Of a DNA stretch of 64,000 bases, positions 17,864 to 27,175 are shown one piece after another. The stretch comes from Streptomyces sp. NBC_00083 (lineage in GTDB: Bacteria > Actinomycetota > Actinomycetes > Streptomycetales > Streptomycetaceae). How positions within the stretch are numbered: position 1 is the first letter of the stretch; each line of letters begins with the position of its first letter. The stretch covers positions 1,302,001 through 1,366,000 of the forward strand of contig NZ_JAPELY010000002.1 in assembly GCF_026343295.1 (NCBI RefSeq). Reading direction: 5' to 3'. The position numbers and the translations under genes are program-made. A model generated the notes under the pieces. It saw only the letters and a program-made list of their open reading frames with translations. It ran no database searches and was not told the origin of the DNA.

Positions 17864-17938
17864 TGAAGCTTTCTGGACAACAACCGTTCGATTTTTGCCC
17901 CCACGGGGTGAGGTCGCTACGGGGAGGTAGACTTAAAC

Positions 17939-18217
17939 GTGTCTGGCCGGACGCATGCCCGCGCCTGCCCTGAGCGAACCTGCGTGGGTTGCCGGGAGCG
18001 AGCGGCCAAGAGCGATCTGCTGCGCATCGTGGCGATCGAGGGTGCTTGCGCCCCTGATCCACGCGGTACGCTGCCCGGCCGGGGTGCGTACGTCCACCCC
18101 GCCTCGGTCTGTCTCGACCAGGCGGTCCGCCGCCGGGCGTTCTCCAGGGCCTTCAAGGCCAAGGAAGCGCTCGACACCGCGGATGTGCGGAACTATGTCG
18201 AGCAGGCAGCAACGTAA
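17939..18217 (+). CDS. ylxR: YlxR-family RNA-binding protein (DUF448)
   Basis: A 92-residue basic protein with the DUF448/YlxR signature: ERTCVGCRERAAKSDLLRIV (about residues 12-31), the DPRGTLPGRGAYVHP loop (about 40-54) and the CLDQAVRRRAFSRAF helix. The fold is a small nucleic-acid binder; family members bind RNA or, in other bacteria, act on RNase P or as nucleoid-associated regulators. The GTG start has GGGGAGG eleven bases upstream. It sits at its standard place between nusA and infB. Confidence 0.92.
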   Translation: MSGRTHARACPERTCVGCRERAAKSDLLRIVAIEGACAPDPRGTLPGRGAYVHPASVCLDQAVRRRAFSRAFKAKEALDTADVRNYVEQAAT

Positions 18218-18365
18218 GAAGAAGTACGGCACGGAATCCCGTGCGGTCAGGTACCTCGCGAGTTGGAAGTAGGTCGAGATTGCGATGAGCACTCGATGAG
18301 TACGCGATGAGTACGCCCATGAAGTAGCGACGGTCCGGCGGTAACCCGGACCTAAAAGGAGCGAA

Positions 18366-21300
18366 GTGGCTAAGGTCCGGGTATACGAACTCGCCAAGGA
18401 GTTCGGGGTGGAGAGCAAGGTCGTCATGGCCAAGCTCCAAGAACTCGGTGAATTCGTCCGTTCGGCGTCCTCGACGATCGAGGCGCCGGTTGTACGCAAG
18501 TTGACTGACGCACTGCAGGGGCCCGGCGGCAACGCCGGCAAGTCCGCTGCGAAGCCCGGCGCGCCCCGCAAGGCCGCGCCTGCCAAGCCCGCGGCGCCCG
18601 CCGCGGCACGTCCCGCTGCCCCCAAGCCCGGCGCCCCGGCCCCCAAGCCGGCCCCCGCCGCGCCTGCGGCCCCGGCCGCGCCGGTCACGCCGGCCGCCCC
18701 GGCGAGCAGCACCCCCTCATCTCCGGCTTCTCCGGCTCCGGCCGGATCGGGCCCCCGCCCGGGTCCGAAGCCCGCCCCGGCCAAGCCGGCCCCGGTCACC
18801 CCGGTGCCCGCCGCCGAGTTCTCGGCTCCGGCTCCGGCCCAGCCCGCGGCGCCCTCCCAGGCCCCGCGTCCCGCAGGCGCCACCCCCGGCCCGCGTCCCG
18901 CCGCGTCCCGTCCGGCTCCGGCCGGCGGTCAGCGTGACGGTGGCCAGCGCGAGGGCGGCCAGCGCGACGGTGGCCGTGGCGGCGACCGTCCGGCCCGCCC
19001 CGCGGGTCAGGGCGCACCCCGTCCGGGCGGTGCCCGTCCGGCCGGTCCGCGTCCCGGCAACAACCCCTTCACCTCGGGTGGCTCCACCGGAATGGCGCGC
19101 CCGCAGGCGCCCCGTCCCGGCGGCGGCGCACCCCGTCCCGGCGGCGCCGGTGCCCCCGGTGGCGCCCCGCGTCCGCAGGGCGGCCCCGGCGGCGCTCCGC
19201 GTCCGCAGGGTCAGGGCGCAGGCCGTCCGAGCCCCGGCGGCATGCCCCGTCCGCAGGGCGGCGCGCGCCCCGGTCCCGGAGGGACTGGCGGTGCCCCGGG
19301 CGGTAACCGTCCCAACCCCGGCATGATGCCGCAGCGTCCGGCCGCGTCCCCGCGTCCCGGTGGCGGCCCCGGTGGCCGTGGTCCCGGTGGCCCCGGTGGT
19401 CGTCCGGGTGGCGGCGCCGGTCGTCCCGGTGGTGGCGGCGGCGGCTTCGCCGGCCGTCCGGCCGGTCCCGGTGGCGGCGGTCGTCCCGGTGGCGGTGGCG
19501 GCTTCGGCGGCCCCCGTCCGGGTGGCGGCGCTCCCGGTGGTGGCGGCGGCTTCGGCGGTCGTCCCGGATTCCAGGGCCGTCCCGGTGGCCCGGGTGGCCG
19601 TGGCGGCACGCAGGGTGCCTTCGGCCGTCCCGGCGGGCCCGCCCGTCGTGGTCGCAAGTCGAAGCGTCAGAGGCGCCAGGAGTACGAGGCCATGCAGGCC
19701 CCGTCGGTGGGCGGCGTCATGCTGCCCCGCGGCAACGGACAGTCCGTCCGTCTGTCGCGCGGTGCCTCGCTGACCGACTTCGCCGAGAAGATCGGCGCCA
19801 ACCCGGCGTCGCTCGTCGGCGTGATGATGAACCTCGGCGAGATGGTCACCGCCACGCAGTCCGTCTCGGACGAGACGCTGAAGCTGCTCGCGGACGAGAT
19901 GAACTTCATCCTCGAGATCGTCAGCCCCGAGGAGGAGGACCGCGAGCTGCTCGAGTCCTTCGACATCGAGTTCGGCGAGGACGAGGGCGGCGAGGAGTCT
20001 CTCGTCGCGCGTCCGCCGGTCGTGACCGTCATGGGTCACGTCGACCACGGTAAGACCCGCCTTCTGGACGCGATCCGCAAGACGAACGTCATCGCGGGCG
20101 AGGCCGGCGGCATCACGCAGCACATCGGTGCGTACCAGGTCGCCACCGAGGTCAACGGCGAGGACCGCAGGATCACCTTCATCGACACCCCGGGTCACGA
20201 GGCGTTCACCGCCATGCGTGCCCGTGGTGCCAAGTCCACCGACATCGCGATCCTCGTGGTGGCGGCGAACGACGGTGTGATGCCCCAGACGATCGAGGCG
20301 CTGAACCACGCCAAGGCGGCCGACGTGCCGATCGTGGTCGCGGTCAACAAGATCGACGTCGAGGGCGCGGACCCGACCAAGGTGCGCGGTCAGCTCACCG
20401 AGTTCGGTCTCGTGGCCGAGGAGTACGGCGGCGACACGATGTTCGTCGACATCTCCGCCAAGCAGGGCCTCAACATCGAGTCCCTCCTGGAGGCCGTCGT
20501 CCTCACCGCCGACGCCTCGCTCGACCTGCGGGCCAACCCGGAGCAGGACGCGCAGGGCATCGCGATCGAGTCCCACCTGGACAAGGGCCGCGGCGCCGTC
20601 GCGACCGTCCTGGTCCAGCGCGGCACCCTGCGGGTCGGCGACACGATGGTCGTGGGCGACGCCTACGGCCGTGTGCGCGCCATGCTCGACGACAAGGGCG
20701 AGAACGTGGAAGAGGCGGGTCCCTCGACCCCGGTCCTCGTCCTCGGTCTCACCAACGTCCCGGGCGCCGGCGACAACTTCCTGGTCGTCGACGAGGACCG
20801 TACGGCCCGTCAGATCGCCGAGAAGCGTGCCGCCCGTGAGCGCAACGTCCGCTTCGCCCGCAAGGGTGTGCGGTTCTCCCTGGAGAACCTGGACGAGGCC
20901 CTCAAGGCCGGTCTGGTGCAGGAACTCAACCTCATCATCAAGGGCGACGCGTCCGGTTCGGTGGAGGCCCTCGAGTCCTCGCTGCTCCAGCTCGACGTCG
21001 GCGACGAGGTCGACATCCGTGTCCTGCACCGCGGTGTGGGTGCGGTCACCGAGTCCGACATCAACCTGGCGACCGGCTCCGACGCGATCGTCATCGGCTT
21101 CAACGTCCGCGCTGCGGGCCGCGCGGCCCAGATGGCGGACCGCGAAGGCGTCGACGTCCGGTACTACTCGGTCATCTACCAGGCGATCGAAGAGATCGAA
21201 GCGGCCCTCAAGGGCATGCTCAAGCCGGAGTACGAAGAGGTCGAGCTCGGCACGGCGGAGATCCGCGAGGTCTTCCGCTCGTCCAAGCTGGGCAACATCG

Positions 21301-21533
21301 CCGGTGTCCTGGTCCGGTCGGGCGAGGTCAAGCGCAACACCAAGGCGCGCCTGCTGCGCGACGGCAAGGTCATCGCGGAGAGCCTCAACATCTCCGGCCT
21401 CCGTCGCTTCAAGGACGACGTCACCGAGATCCGCGAAGGGTTCGAGGGCGGTATCAACCTCGGCAACTTCAACGACATCAAGATCGACGACGTCATCGCG
21501 ACGTACGAGATGCGCGAGAAGCCGCGCGGCTAG
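18366..21533 (+). CDS. infB: Translation initiation factor IF-2
   Basis: IF-2 is the GTPase that delivers fMet-tRNA to the 30S subunit and promotes subunit joining. The 1055-residue protein starts with the IF2-N motif (AKVRVYELAKEFGVESKVVMAKLQELGEFV). A very long Pro/Ala then Gly/Pro/Arg low-complexity region (about residues 60-430) follows, and then a basic linker. The G domain begins near residue 556 with GHVDHGKT, followed by DTPGHE, NKID and SAKQ, and is followed by the beta-barrel, IF2 and C2 tRNA-binding domains. The GTG start has AAAAGGAG just upstream. Two hairpins follow its stop. Confidence 0.97.
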   Translation: MAKVRVYELAKEFGVESKVVMAKLQELGEFVRSASSTIEAPVVRKLTDALQGPGGNAGKSAAKPGAPRKAAPAKPAAPAAARPAAPKPGAPAPKPAPAAPAAPAAPVTPAAPASSTPSSPASPAPAGSGPRPGPKPAPAKPAPVTPVPAAEFSAPAPAQPAAPSQAPRPAGATPGPRPAASRPAPAGGQRDGGQREGGQRDGGRGGDRPARPAGQGAPRPGGARPAGPRPGNNPFTSGGSTGMARPQAPRPGGGAPRPGGAGAPGGAPRPQGGPGGAPRPQGQGAGRPSPGGMPRPQGGARPGPGGTGGAPGGNRPNPGMMPQRPAASPRPGGGPGGRGPGGPGGRPGGGAGRPGGGGGGFAGRPAGPGGGGRPGGGGGFGGPRPGGGAPGGGGGFGGRPGFQGRPGGPGGRGGTQGAFGRPGGPARRGRKSKRQRRQEYEAMQAPSVGGVMLPRGNGQSVRLSRGASLTDFAEKIGANPASLVGVMMNLGEMVTATQSVSDETLKLLADEMNFILEIVSPEEEDRELLESFDIEFGEDEGGEESLVARPPVVTVMGHVDHGKTRLLDAIRKTNVIAGEAGGITQHIGAYQVATEVNGEDRRITFIDTPGHEAFTAMRARGAKSTDIAILVVAANDGVMPQTIEALNHAKAADVPIVVAVNKIDVEGADPTKVRGQLTEFGLVAEEYGGDTMFVDISAKQGLNIESLLEAVVLTADASLDLRANPEQDAQGIAIESHLDKGRGAVATVLVQRGTLRVGDTMVVGDAYGRVRAMLDDKGENVEEAGPSTPVLVLGLTNVPGAGDNFLVVDEDRTARQIAEKRAARERNVRFARKGVRFSLENLDEALKAGLVQELNLIIKGDASGSVEALESSLLQLDVGDEVDIRVLHRGVGAVTESDINLATGSDAIVIGFNVRAAGRAAQMADREGVDVRYYSVIYQAIEEIEAALKGMLKPEYEEVELGTAEIREVFRSSKLGNIAGVLVRSGEVKRNTKARLLRDGKVIAESLNISGLRRFKDDVTEIREGFEGGINLGNFNDIKIDDVIATYEMREKPRG

Positions 21534-21562
21534 TCCGCGTAGCTGACCCGTACCTCAGCAGT

Positions 21563-21605
21563 CGGGGCCGATCGGCGGGAAGATTATTTCCGTCGATCGG
21601 CCCCG
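21563..21605 (+). terminator. Long hairpin after infB
   Basis: A 12-bp perfect stem CGGGGCCGATCG/CGATCGGCCCCG extended by a further weaker stem around loop GATTA lies 30 bases after infB. A strong terminator candidate. Confidence 0.8.
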
Positions 21606-21631
21606 GCCGTTCCGGTACGGTTCTGATGTCT

Positions 21632-21649
21632 CCGCCAAGGCTTTGGCGG
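21632..21649 (+). terminator. Second short hairpin before ylxP
   Basis: A 7-bp stem CCGCCAA/TTGGCGG with loop GGCT stands 26 bases after the infB terminator hairpin and 38 bases before the ylxP start, so it would be in the ylxP leader if transcription starts upstream. Confidence 0.5.
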
Positions 21650-21687
21650 GGTCCTCTAACCCGTACCGGCGGGACATCCGGACATCC

Positions 21688-21981
21688 ATGTATGTGGGGA
21701 CACTGTCCTTCGATCTGCTCCTCGGCGACGTACGGTCGTTGAAGGAGAAACGCTCCGTCGTCCGGCCGATCGTGGCCGAGCTCCAGCGCAAGTACGCGGT
21801 GAGCGTGGCGGAGGTGGGCGACCAGGACCTGCACCGCAGGGCCGAGATCGGCCTGGCGGTGGTGTCCGGGGACACCGGGCACCTGACAGAGGTACTCGAC
21901 CGGTGCGAGCGGCTTGTGGCCGGCCGGCCCGAGGTGGAGCTGCTCTCGGTGAGACGCAGGCTCCACGGCGACGAAGACTGA
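21688..21981 (+). CDS. ylxP: YlxP-like DUF503 protein
   Basis: A 97-residue protein of the DUF503/YlxP family: MYVGTLSFDLLLGDVRSLKEKRSVVRPIVAELQRKYAVSVAEVGDQDLHRRAEIGLAVVSGD is characteristic. The function is not established; the gene is fixed between infB and rbfA in many Gram-positives, which suggests a role in ribosome assembly or RNA metabolism. The ATG at MYVGTL matches the family start. The Shine-Dalgarno is weak. Confidence 0.9.
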   Translation: MYVGTLSFDLLLGDVRSLKEKRSVVRPIVAELQRKYAVSVAEVGDQDLHRRAEIGLAVVSGDTGHLTEVLDRCERLVAGRPEVELLSVRRRLHGDED

Positions 21982-22014
21982 ACACTGAGCAAGGCTTGAG
22001 AAGGAGAAGGACCA

Positions 22015-22458
22015 GTGGCCGACAACGCGCGGGCGAAGAAGCTGGCGGACCTCATCCGAGAGGTGGTGGCCGAGAAGCTGCTGCGTGGCGTCAAGGACCC
22101 GCGCCTCGGAACGCACGTCACCATCACGGACACCCGGGTCACCGGCGACCTGCGGGAGGCCACGGTCTTCTACACGGTGTACGGGGACGACGAGGAGCGG
22201 GCCGCCGCGGCGGCCGGCCTGGAGAGCGCCAAGGGCGTCCTGCGCTCGGCGGTCGGCTCCGCGGCCGGCACCAAGTTCACGCCCACCCTGACGTTCATCG
22301 CGGACGCGCTCCCCGAGAACGCCAAGACCATCGAGGACCTCCTCGACAAGGCGCGGGCCTCCGACGCTGCGGTGCGCGAGGTGTCCTCGGGCGCCCAGTT
22401 CGCCGGTGACGCCGACCCGTACAAGAAGCCCGGCGACGAGGACGACGCCACCGAATGA
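22015..22458 (+). CDS. rbfA: 30S ribosome-binding factor A
   Basis: RbfA is a KH-type factor for late 30S subunit maturation and 16S rRNA 5'-end processing. The 147-residue product shows the family pattern ARAKKLADLIREVVAEKLLRGVKDPRLGTHVTITDTRVTGDLREATVFYTVYG (about residues 5-57), with a hydrophilic C-terminal tail (PYKKPGDEDDATE) typical of actinobacteria. GTG start with GGAG upstream. Its stop overlaps the truB start (ATGA). Confidence 0.95.
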   Translation: MADNARAKKLADLIREVVAEKLLRGVKDPRLGTHVTITDTRVTGDLREATVFYTVYGDDEERAAAAAGLESAKGVLRSAVGSAAGTKFTPTLTFIADALPENAKTIEDLLDKARASDAAVREVSSGAQFAGDADPYKKPGDEDDATE

Positions 22459-23360
22459 GCACCGCAGCAAAGACGCCCGACGGCCTTGTCATTGTCGACA
22501 AGCCGTCGGGCTTCACTTCGCACGACGTCGTGGCCAAGATGCGCGGCATCGCCAAGACCCGCCGCGTCGGCCACGCGGGCACCCTCGACCCGATGGCGAC
22601 CGGTGTGCTCGTCCTCGGCGTCGAGCGGGCCACCAAGCTCCTCGGCCACCTCGCCCTGACCGAGAAGGAGTACCTCGGTACGATCCGGCTCGGTCAGGAC
22701 ACCGTCACCGACGACGCAGAGGGCGAGATCACCTCGTCCACCGACGCCTCGAAGGTGACCCGCGAGGGCATCGACGCGGGGGTCGCCGAGCTGTCCGGGG
22801 CGATCATGCAGGTGCCGTCGAAGGTCTCCGCCATCAAGATCGACGGCAAGCGGTCGTACGCGCGGGTGCGGGGCGGCGAGGAGTTCGAGATCCCGGCCCG
22901 CCCGGTGACCGTCTCCTCCTTCCGCGTCTACGACGTCCGCGAGGCCGTCGCCGAGGACGGCACCCCCGTGCTCGACCTCGTCGTCTCGGTCGTGTGTTCC
23001 TCGGGCACCTACATCCGCGCGCTCGCCCGCGACCTCGGGGCCTCCCTCGGCGTGGGCGGCCACCTCACCGCGCTGCGCCGCACCCGCGTCGGCCCCTACG
23101 GCATCGACGCCGCCCGCACCCTGGACCAGCTCCAGGAGTCCCTCACCGTGATGCCGGTCGCCGAGGCCGCGTCCGCCGCGTTCGCGCGCTGGGACGTGGA
23201 CCAGCGCCGCGGCGGGCTGCTGCTCAACGGCGTGCGCCTGGACATGCCCGACGAGTACGAGGCCGGCAAGCCGGTCGGTGTGTTCGGGCCCGGGGGCGCG
23301 TTCCTCGCGCTGGTCGAGAACCAGAAGGGCAAGGCCAAGAGCCTCGCCGTCTTCGGCTGA
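22455..23360 (+). CDS. truB: tRNA pseudouridine-55 synthase
   Basis: TruB forms pseudouridine 55 in the T-loop of tRNAs. The 301-residue protein has the N-terminal VDKPSGFTSHDVVAKMRGI, the catalytic aspartate in GHAGTLDPMATGVLVLG (about residues 36-52), and the conserved SAIKIDGKRSYARVRGGE and CSSGTYIRALARDLG motifs. A small C-terminal RNA-binding part ends in FLALVENQKGKAKSLAVFG. Translationally coupled to rbfA by a four-base overlap. Confidence 0.96.
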   Translation: MSTAAKTPDGLVIVDKPSGFTSHDVVAKMRGIAKTRRVGHAGTLDPMATGVLVLGVERATKLLGHLALTEKEYLGTIRLGQDTVTDDAEGEITSSTDASKVTREGIDAGVAELSGAIMQVPSKVSAIKIDGKRSYARVRGGEEFEIPARPVTVSSFRVYDVREAVAEDGTPVLDLVVSVVCSSGTYIRALARDLGASLGVGGHLTALRRTRVGPYGIDAARTLDQLQESLTVMPVAEAASAAFARWDVDQRRGGLLLNGVRLDMPDEYEAGKPVGVFGPGGAFLALVENQKGKAKSLAVFG

Positions 23361-23555
23361 GCCGGCGACCGGCCGTTCGCCGTGTGCGGCAGGCGGCCGG
23401 TCCGCGCCATAATTCCGCTCGTCCGGGGTCCATCCGCCGGACCTGGGGGATTCACCCCTTCGAGCGGGCGCTCGGAGTGAACCACGGGAGCACAGGGGGG
23501 CGCGTTTCCCTCGCGTCCTTCTCGGGCGGATCACCCCAGAACTACCGTTTCGGAC

Positions 23556-26500
23556 ATGGGACGCGGGGCTGGGGGAGAGGACCGGGAGACGCTGGTACGG
23601 ATCTGTGATCTGGCCGGGCGCACCAGGGGGACGGGGTTCGTCGCCGACGACCGGGGGACCGTCGTCACCAGCCACGAAGCCGTCGACGGGCTGAGCCGCG
23701 TCGTGCTCCACGCGCCCGGCGAGCGGACCTGGCTCGCCGAGGCCGCCGACCTCACCCCACTGCCCGACGCGGGCGTCGCCCTGGTCCGCACCGACGGGCT
23801 CGGCGTGCGCCCCCTGCCCATCTCCTCGCGCGCCGGGACCGGCGCGGGCACCTATGTGCGGGTCGCCGCGCACGGCTGGCGCGAGGCGCGCGTCCTCGGC
23901 ACGTCCGCCGTCACCTACACCGCCACCGACCGCTTCCATCTCCTGGGCGGCGTGCTGGAGTTGGCGATCGGCACCGCGGGCAGCGAGGCCATGCGGCTCG
24001 GCGGCGAAGCCAGCGGGGGCCCCGTCGTCGACCCGGTCACCGGAGCCGTCCTCGGGGTGGTGGGGACCGCGCTGCACGCCGCCCACCCCGCCTCCGGCTT
24101 CGCGGTGCCGCTGCGCGCCGCGCACGGGCCCCTCGCCGCACTGCTGCGGCGCAACGCCGCCACCGTGCCCGCCTACGGCGCCGACCTGAACCTGGCGGGA
24201 GCCCTCCAGCTCACCGCCACCTCCGTGGGATCCGCCGGCGGCCCCGGCGTGTGGCAGGAGCCGGTGGAACGGACGGACACGGTACGGGAGTTCACGGCCT
24301 TCGCCGCGGGCGAGGCCCTGGTGCTCGGCCTCGTCGGCGACCCCGGGACCGGCCGCACCACCGAACTGGCCGCGCTCGCCGCCCGCCGGGCACGCGGCGC
24401 GGAGCCCGCGCCCACGCTGTGGCTGCGCGGCGCCGACCTGCGCGCCGACGACACCTCCGTGGCCGACGCCGTCGCCCGCGCCCTGCACCAGGCTGCGCGG
24501 ATCGTCGCCGCCCCCACCGCGCCCGACGGGGGAGCGGCCACCCCCGACCTGGTGGCGCGGCTCGCCCTCGACGCCGGGCGGCCGCTGCTCGTCCTGCTCG
24601 ACGGGCCGGAGGAGATGCCGCCGGTCCTCGCCCACCGGCTCGACGCGTGGACCGCCGCGAGCGTCGAATGGCTCGGCGCGGCAGGAGCGCGCATGGTCGT
24701 CGCCTGCCGGCCCGAGCACTGGGAACAGGCCGGCGCGCTCTACCCGCGGGGCGTCCTGCACGCGGCCCCGCAGCCCCGCCTGCCGGACGCCGTCCGGATC
24801 GGCGACCTCGGCCCCGGGGAAGCGGAGACGGCCCGCGAGCGCCACGGCGTCCCGGACGGCGCCCTCGCCGAGCGCGACGCCCGGCACCCCCTGACGCTGC
24901 GGCTCCTCGCCGAGGTGCGCGCCGCGCTCCCCGGCGACGTCGCGGGCAGGCCCGACCGCGACGAGGTCTTCGCCGCCCACCTGGACCTGATGTGCCTGCG
25001 GATCGCGGTACGCGTCGCCGCCTCCGCCCGCCCGCCGGTGCGCGGCACCGCGGTGCGCCGCCTCGCCGCCCGCGTGGCCGGCCAGGTCCACGAGGCGGCC
25101 CGCCGCTGCCTCGGCCCCGGCCAGGGCGAACTCGACCGGGAGTCGTTCGAGGAGACCTTCCCGTGGCGTACGGGGTCGGCGTCCGCGGTGCTCACCGAGG
25201 GGCTGCTCGTGCCGGCCGGCGCCGGCTACCGCTTCGCCCACGAGGAGTTCGCCGACTGGGTGCAGGCGGCCCACCTCGACCTCGACGCCGCGCTGTACGC
25301 CCTGGTCCACCGCTGGTACGACGGGAGCGAGCCCGAGACCGTGGTGCGGCTCCCCTCGCGCCCCGCCGTCAGCGCCGTCCCGGCGGGCCATGTGCCGCCC
25401 CCGCCGGGATCGGGACCGGCCCCCGCCGCCCGCTCCCTGCCGGTGCCCCGGCACCGCATCGGCCCCGTCCTCGAAGCCCTGCTCCTGCTCGCGCGCGAAC
25501 AGGGCCCCACCCAACTCGCCCTGAAGCTGAAGCAGTTGGTGGAGGTGCTCGACCGGACACCGGCGGCGGGCGCCGAGCGCGACCGCGTCGCGGACGCCCA
25601 GTGGTGGGCGGTGCGCCTGCTCACCGGGGCCCTGCTGCGCGTTCCCGACGTACGGCCCTACCAGGAGGTGCTGCGGCTGCTCGCGGACCGCGTCAGCCGC
25701 CGCTCGGTACGCGAGGGCGGGCCCGCGGGTCTGGGCCCGTTCAAGGAGTTCGGGCCCTGGTTCTGGCTGCGGCTGCGGCTCGGCGAGGCCGACAGGTTCG
25801 ACCTGCTGCGCCGCCTGGTCCCCGCCGACGGGGTGCCCGGCGCCGCACCCGGCTGGGAGCGCTACCTCGACGCCGTCGACGGGCGGCTCGCCGCCGACCC
25901 CACCGGCGTACAGCCGCTGCTGTGCCGCTGGTTCACCGACGAACGGCCCCTGCCCGTGCCGCACGGCGCGCCGGTGCGGCCCACCGTCGCACGGGCCGCC
26001 CAGGCCCTCCTGTACGCGCGCCGCACCCTCGCCGTCGACGACCTCACCGAAGCGCTCGTGGCCACCGAACACGCCCGCGCCGAGGAGCTCCTGGCGCAGC
26101 TCGCCGAGGACGAACCGTCGGCGCTCTGCCGCGCGGTGGACCGCTGGGCCCACGACGAGCGGCCCGAGCGGCGCGCCGCGGCCGCCGCCCACGGGCCCCG
26201 CGTCGCCCCGCGCGTGCGCACCGGCGCCGACCGCGACCTGCTGCGCTACGCCGCCCTCGCCCTCCTCGCCCGCCGCGAGGACGCGCCCCTGCACGGCGCG
26301 GCGCTCGACCTCCTGATCCGCGATCCGCGCACCCGCGAGCGCCACCTCGACCGGGCGCTCGCCCGGTACGCCGCGGACGACCCCGCGCCCACCGCCGCGG
26401 CCCTCGCCACCGCCCTCACCACCCACCCGGAGCCCGTCCTCGCCGCCTTCCGGGCGCGGCTGCGCACGGCGGGCGCCGGCACCGCCGACGTCCTCGCGGC

Positions 26501-27131
26501 GCTCGCCGAGATCAACACCCCGGCGCCGGCCCGCCGCGCCGCCGCCCTCGTCCAGGAGCACGCGGAACACCACCCGGAGGCGGCCGGACACGTCGCGGCC
26601 TTCGTGGAGCGGCGCCTCGCCTACGGCCCCGCGGCGCGCGCGGTGCTCTTCCCGATGGTGACCAGCCTCCTCCGCGGCAGCGGCCACCCCGAGGTGCGGT
26701 GTGCGCTCGCCCCCGTCCTCGCCGCGCCCGGCACCCGGGCGTCGCGCGCGCTGCGCGCCGAGCTCCTCGACGTGCTGCTCGCGTTCGAGCGCCACGCCCC
26801 GCGGGACCTGGCCGTCGTGGACGCCCTGCTCGCCGCGGCCGCACACGGCTGCGCACAGCGGGCCGAGGCCCGCACCCGCGACCTCGTGCACCGCACCGGG
26901 CTCCTCTTCGCCCGTACGCCCGAGGGCGCGGGGTGCTTCGACCGGCGCCTGGTCGAGCTGTGCGAGGAGGTGCCCGGCTTCGCCGCGCAGGTCGCCGGAT
27001 GGCTCTGCCAGGCTCCGCACGAATGGGCCGCGGTGGTCGGTCCCGGCGCCCGCCGCACCGTGGAGTCGCTGGGCACTCCCATGCCGATGCGTTCCCGGAG
27101 CGCCGGGCATGGCAGTCTTAGACCTGCATAA
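23556..27131 (+). CDS. Trypsin-like protease fused to P-loop NTPase and a long helical C-terminus
   Basis: An 1191-residue multidomain protein. Residues ~1-210 form a trypsin-like (S1/HtrA-type) protease with an apparently complete triad: His ~40 (TSHEAVDG), Asp ~71 (PDAGVALVRT) and Ser ~153 (GEASGGPVVD). Residues ~235-430 hold a P-loop NTPase: Walker A GDPGTGRTT (~260-268, Arg in place of the invariant Lys) and Walker B LLVLLDGPEE (~342-351), in a STAND/NACHT-like context. The remaining ~700 residues are Ala/Leu/Arg-rich helical repeats. No signal peptide, so cytoplasmic. No clear Shine-Dalgarno precedes the ATG; translation could be leaderless. It sits between truB and ribF. The function is unknown; it could be a nucleotide-gated protease sensor. 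Confidence 0.8.
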   Translation: MGRGAGGEDRETLVRICDLAGRTRGTGFVADDRGTVVTSHEAVDGLSRVVLHAPGERTWLAEAADLTPLPDAGVALVRTDGLGVRPLPISSRAGTGAGTYVRVAAHGWREARVLGTSAVTYTATDRFHLLGGVLELAIGTAGSEAMRLGGEASGGPVVDPVTGAVLGVVGTALHAAHPASGFAVPLRAAHGPLAALLRRNAATVPAYGADLNLAGALQLTATSVGSAGGPGVWQEPVERTDTVREFTAFAAGEALVLGLVGDPGTGRTTELAALAARRARGAEPAPTLWLRGADLRADDTSVADAVARALHQAARIVAAPTAPDGGAATPDLVARLALDAGRPLLVLLDGPEEMPPVLAHRLDAWTAASVEWLGAAGARMVVACRPEHWEQAGALYPRGVLHAAPQPRLPDAVRIGDLGPGEAETARERHGVPDGALAERDARHPLTLRLLAEVRAALPGDVAGRPDRDEVFAAHLDLMCLRIAVRVAASARPPVRGTAVRRLAARVAGQVHEAARRCLGPGQGELDRESFEETFPWRTGSASAVLTEGLLVPAGAGYRFAHEEFADWVQAAHLDLDAALYALVHRWYDGSEPETVVRLPSRPAVSAVPAGHVPPPPGSGPAPAARSLPVPRHRIGPVLEALLLLAREQGPTQLALKLKQLVEVLDRTPAAGAERDRVADAQWWAVRLLTGALLRVPDVRPYQEVLRLLADRVSRRSVREGGPAGLGPFKEFGPWFWLRLRLGEADRFDLLRRLVPADGVPGAAPGWERYLDAVDGRLAADPTGVQPLLCRWFTDERPLPVPHGAPVRPTVARAAQALLYARRTLAVDDLTEALVATEHARAEELLAQLAEDEPSALCRAVDRWAHDERPERRAAAAAHGPRVAPRVRTGADRDLLRYAALALLARREDAPLHGAALDLLIRDPRTRERHLDRALARYAADDPAPTAAALATALTTHPEPVLAAFRARLRTAGAGTADVLAALAEINTPAPARRAAALVQEHAEHHPEAAGHVAAFVERRLAYGPAARAVLFPMVTSLLRGSGHPEVRCALAPVLAAPGTRASRALRAELLDVLLAFERHAPRDLAVVDALLAAAAHGCAQRAEARTRDLVHRTGLLFARTPEGAGCFDRRLVELCEEVPGFAAQVAGWLCQAPHEWAAVVGPGARRTVESLGTPMPMRSRSAGHGSLRPA

Positions 27132-27175
27132 CGCGTAAGGGTCAACGACGTACACGGGTTCGAGGAGCGGTCACA

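Noticed and set aside
22170..27155. A 1661-codon open frame on the minus strand opposite truB and the protease-NTPase gene
   Set aside because: It mirrors the plus-strand genes' codon pattern, has no recognisable domain, and its composition (Arg/Gly/Ala/Val) is that of an antisense shadow in GC-rich DNA.
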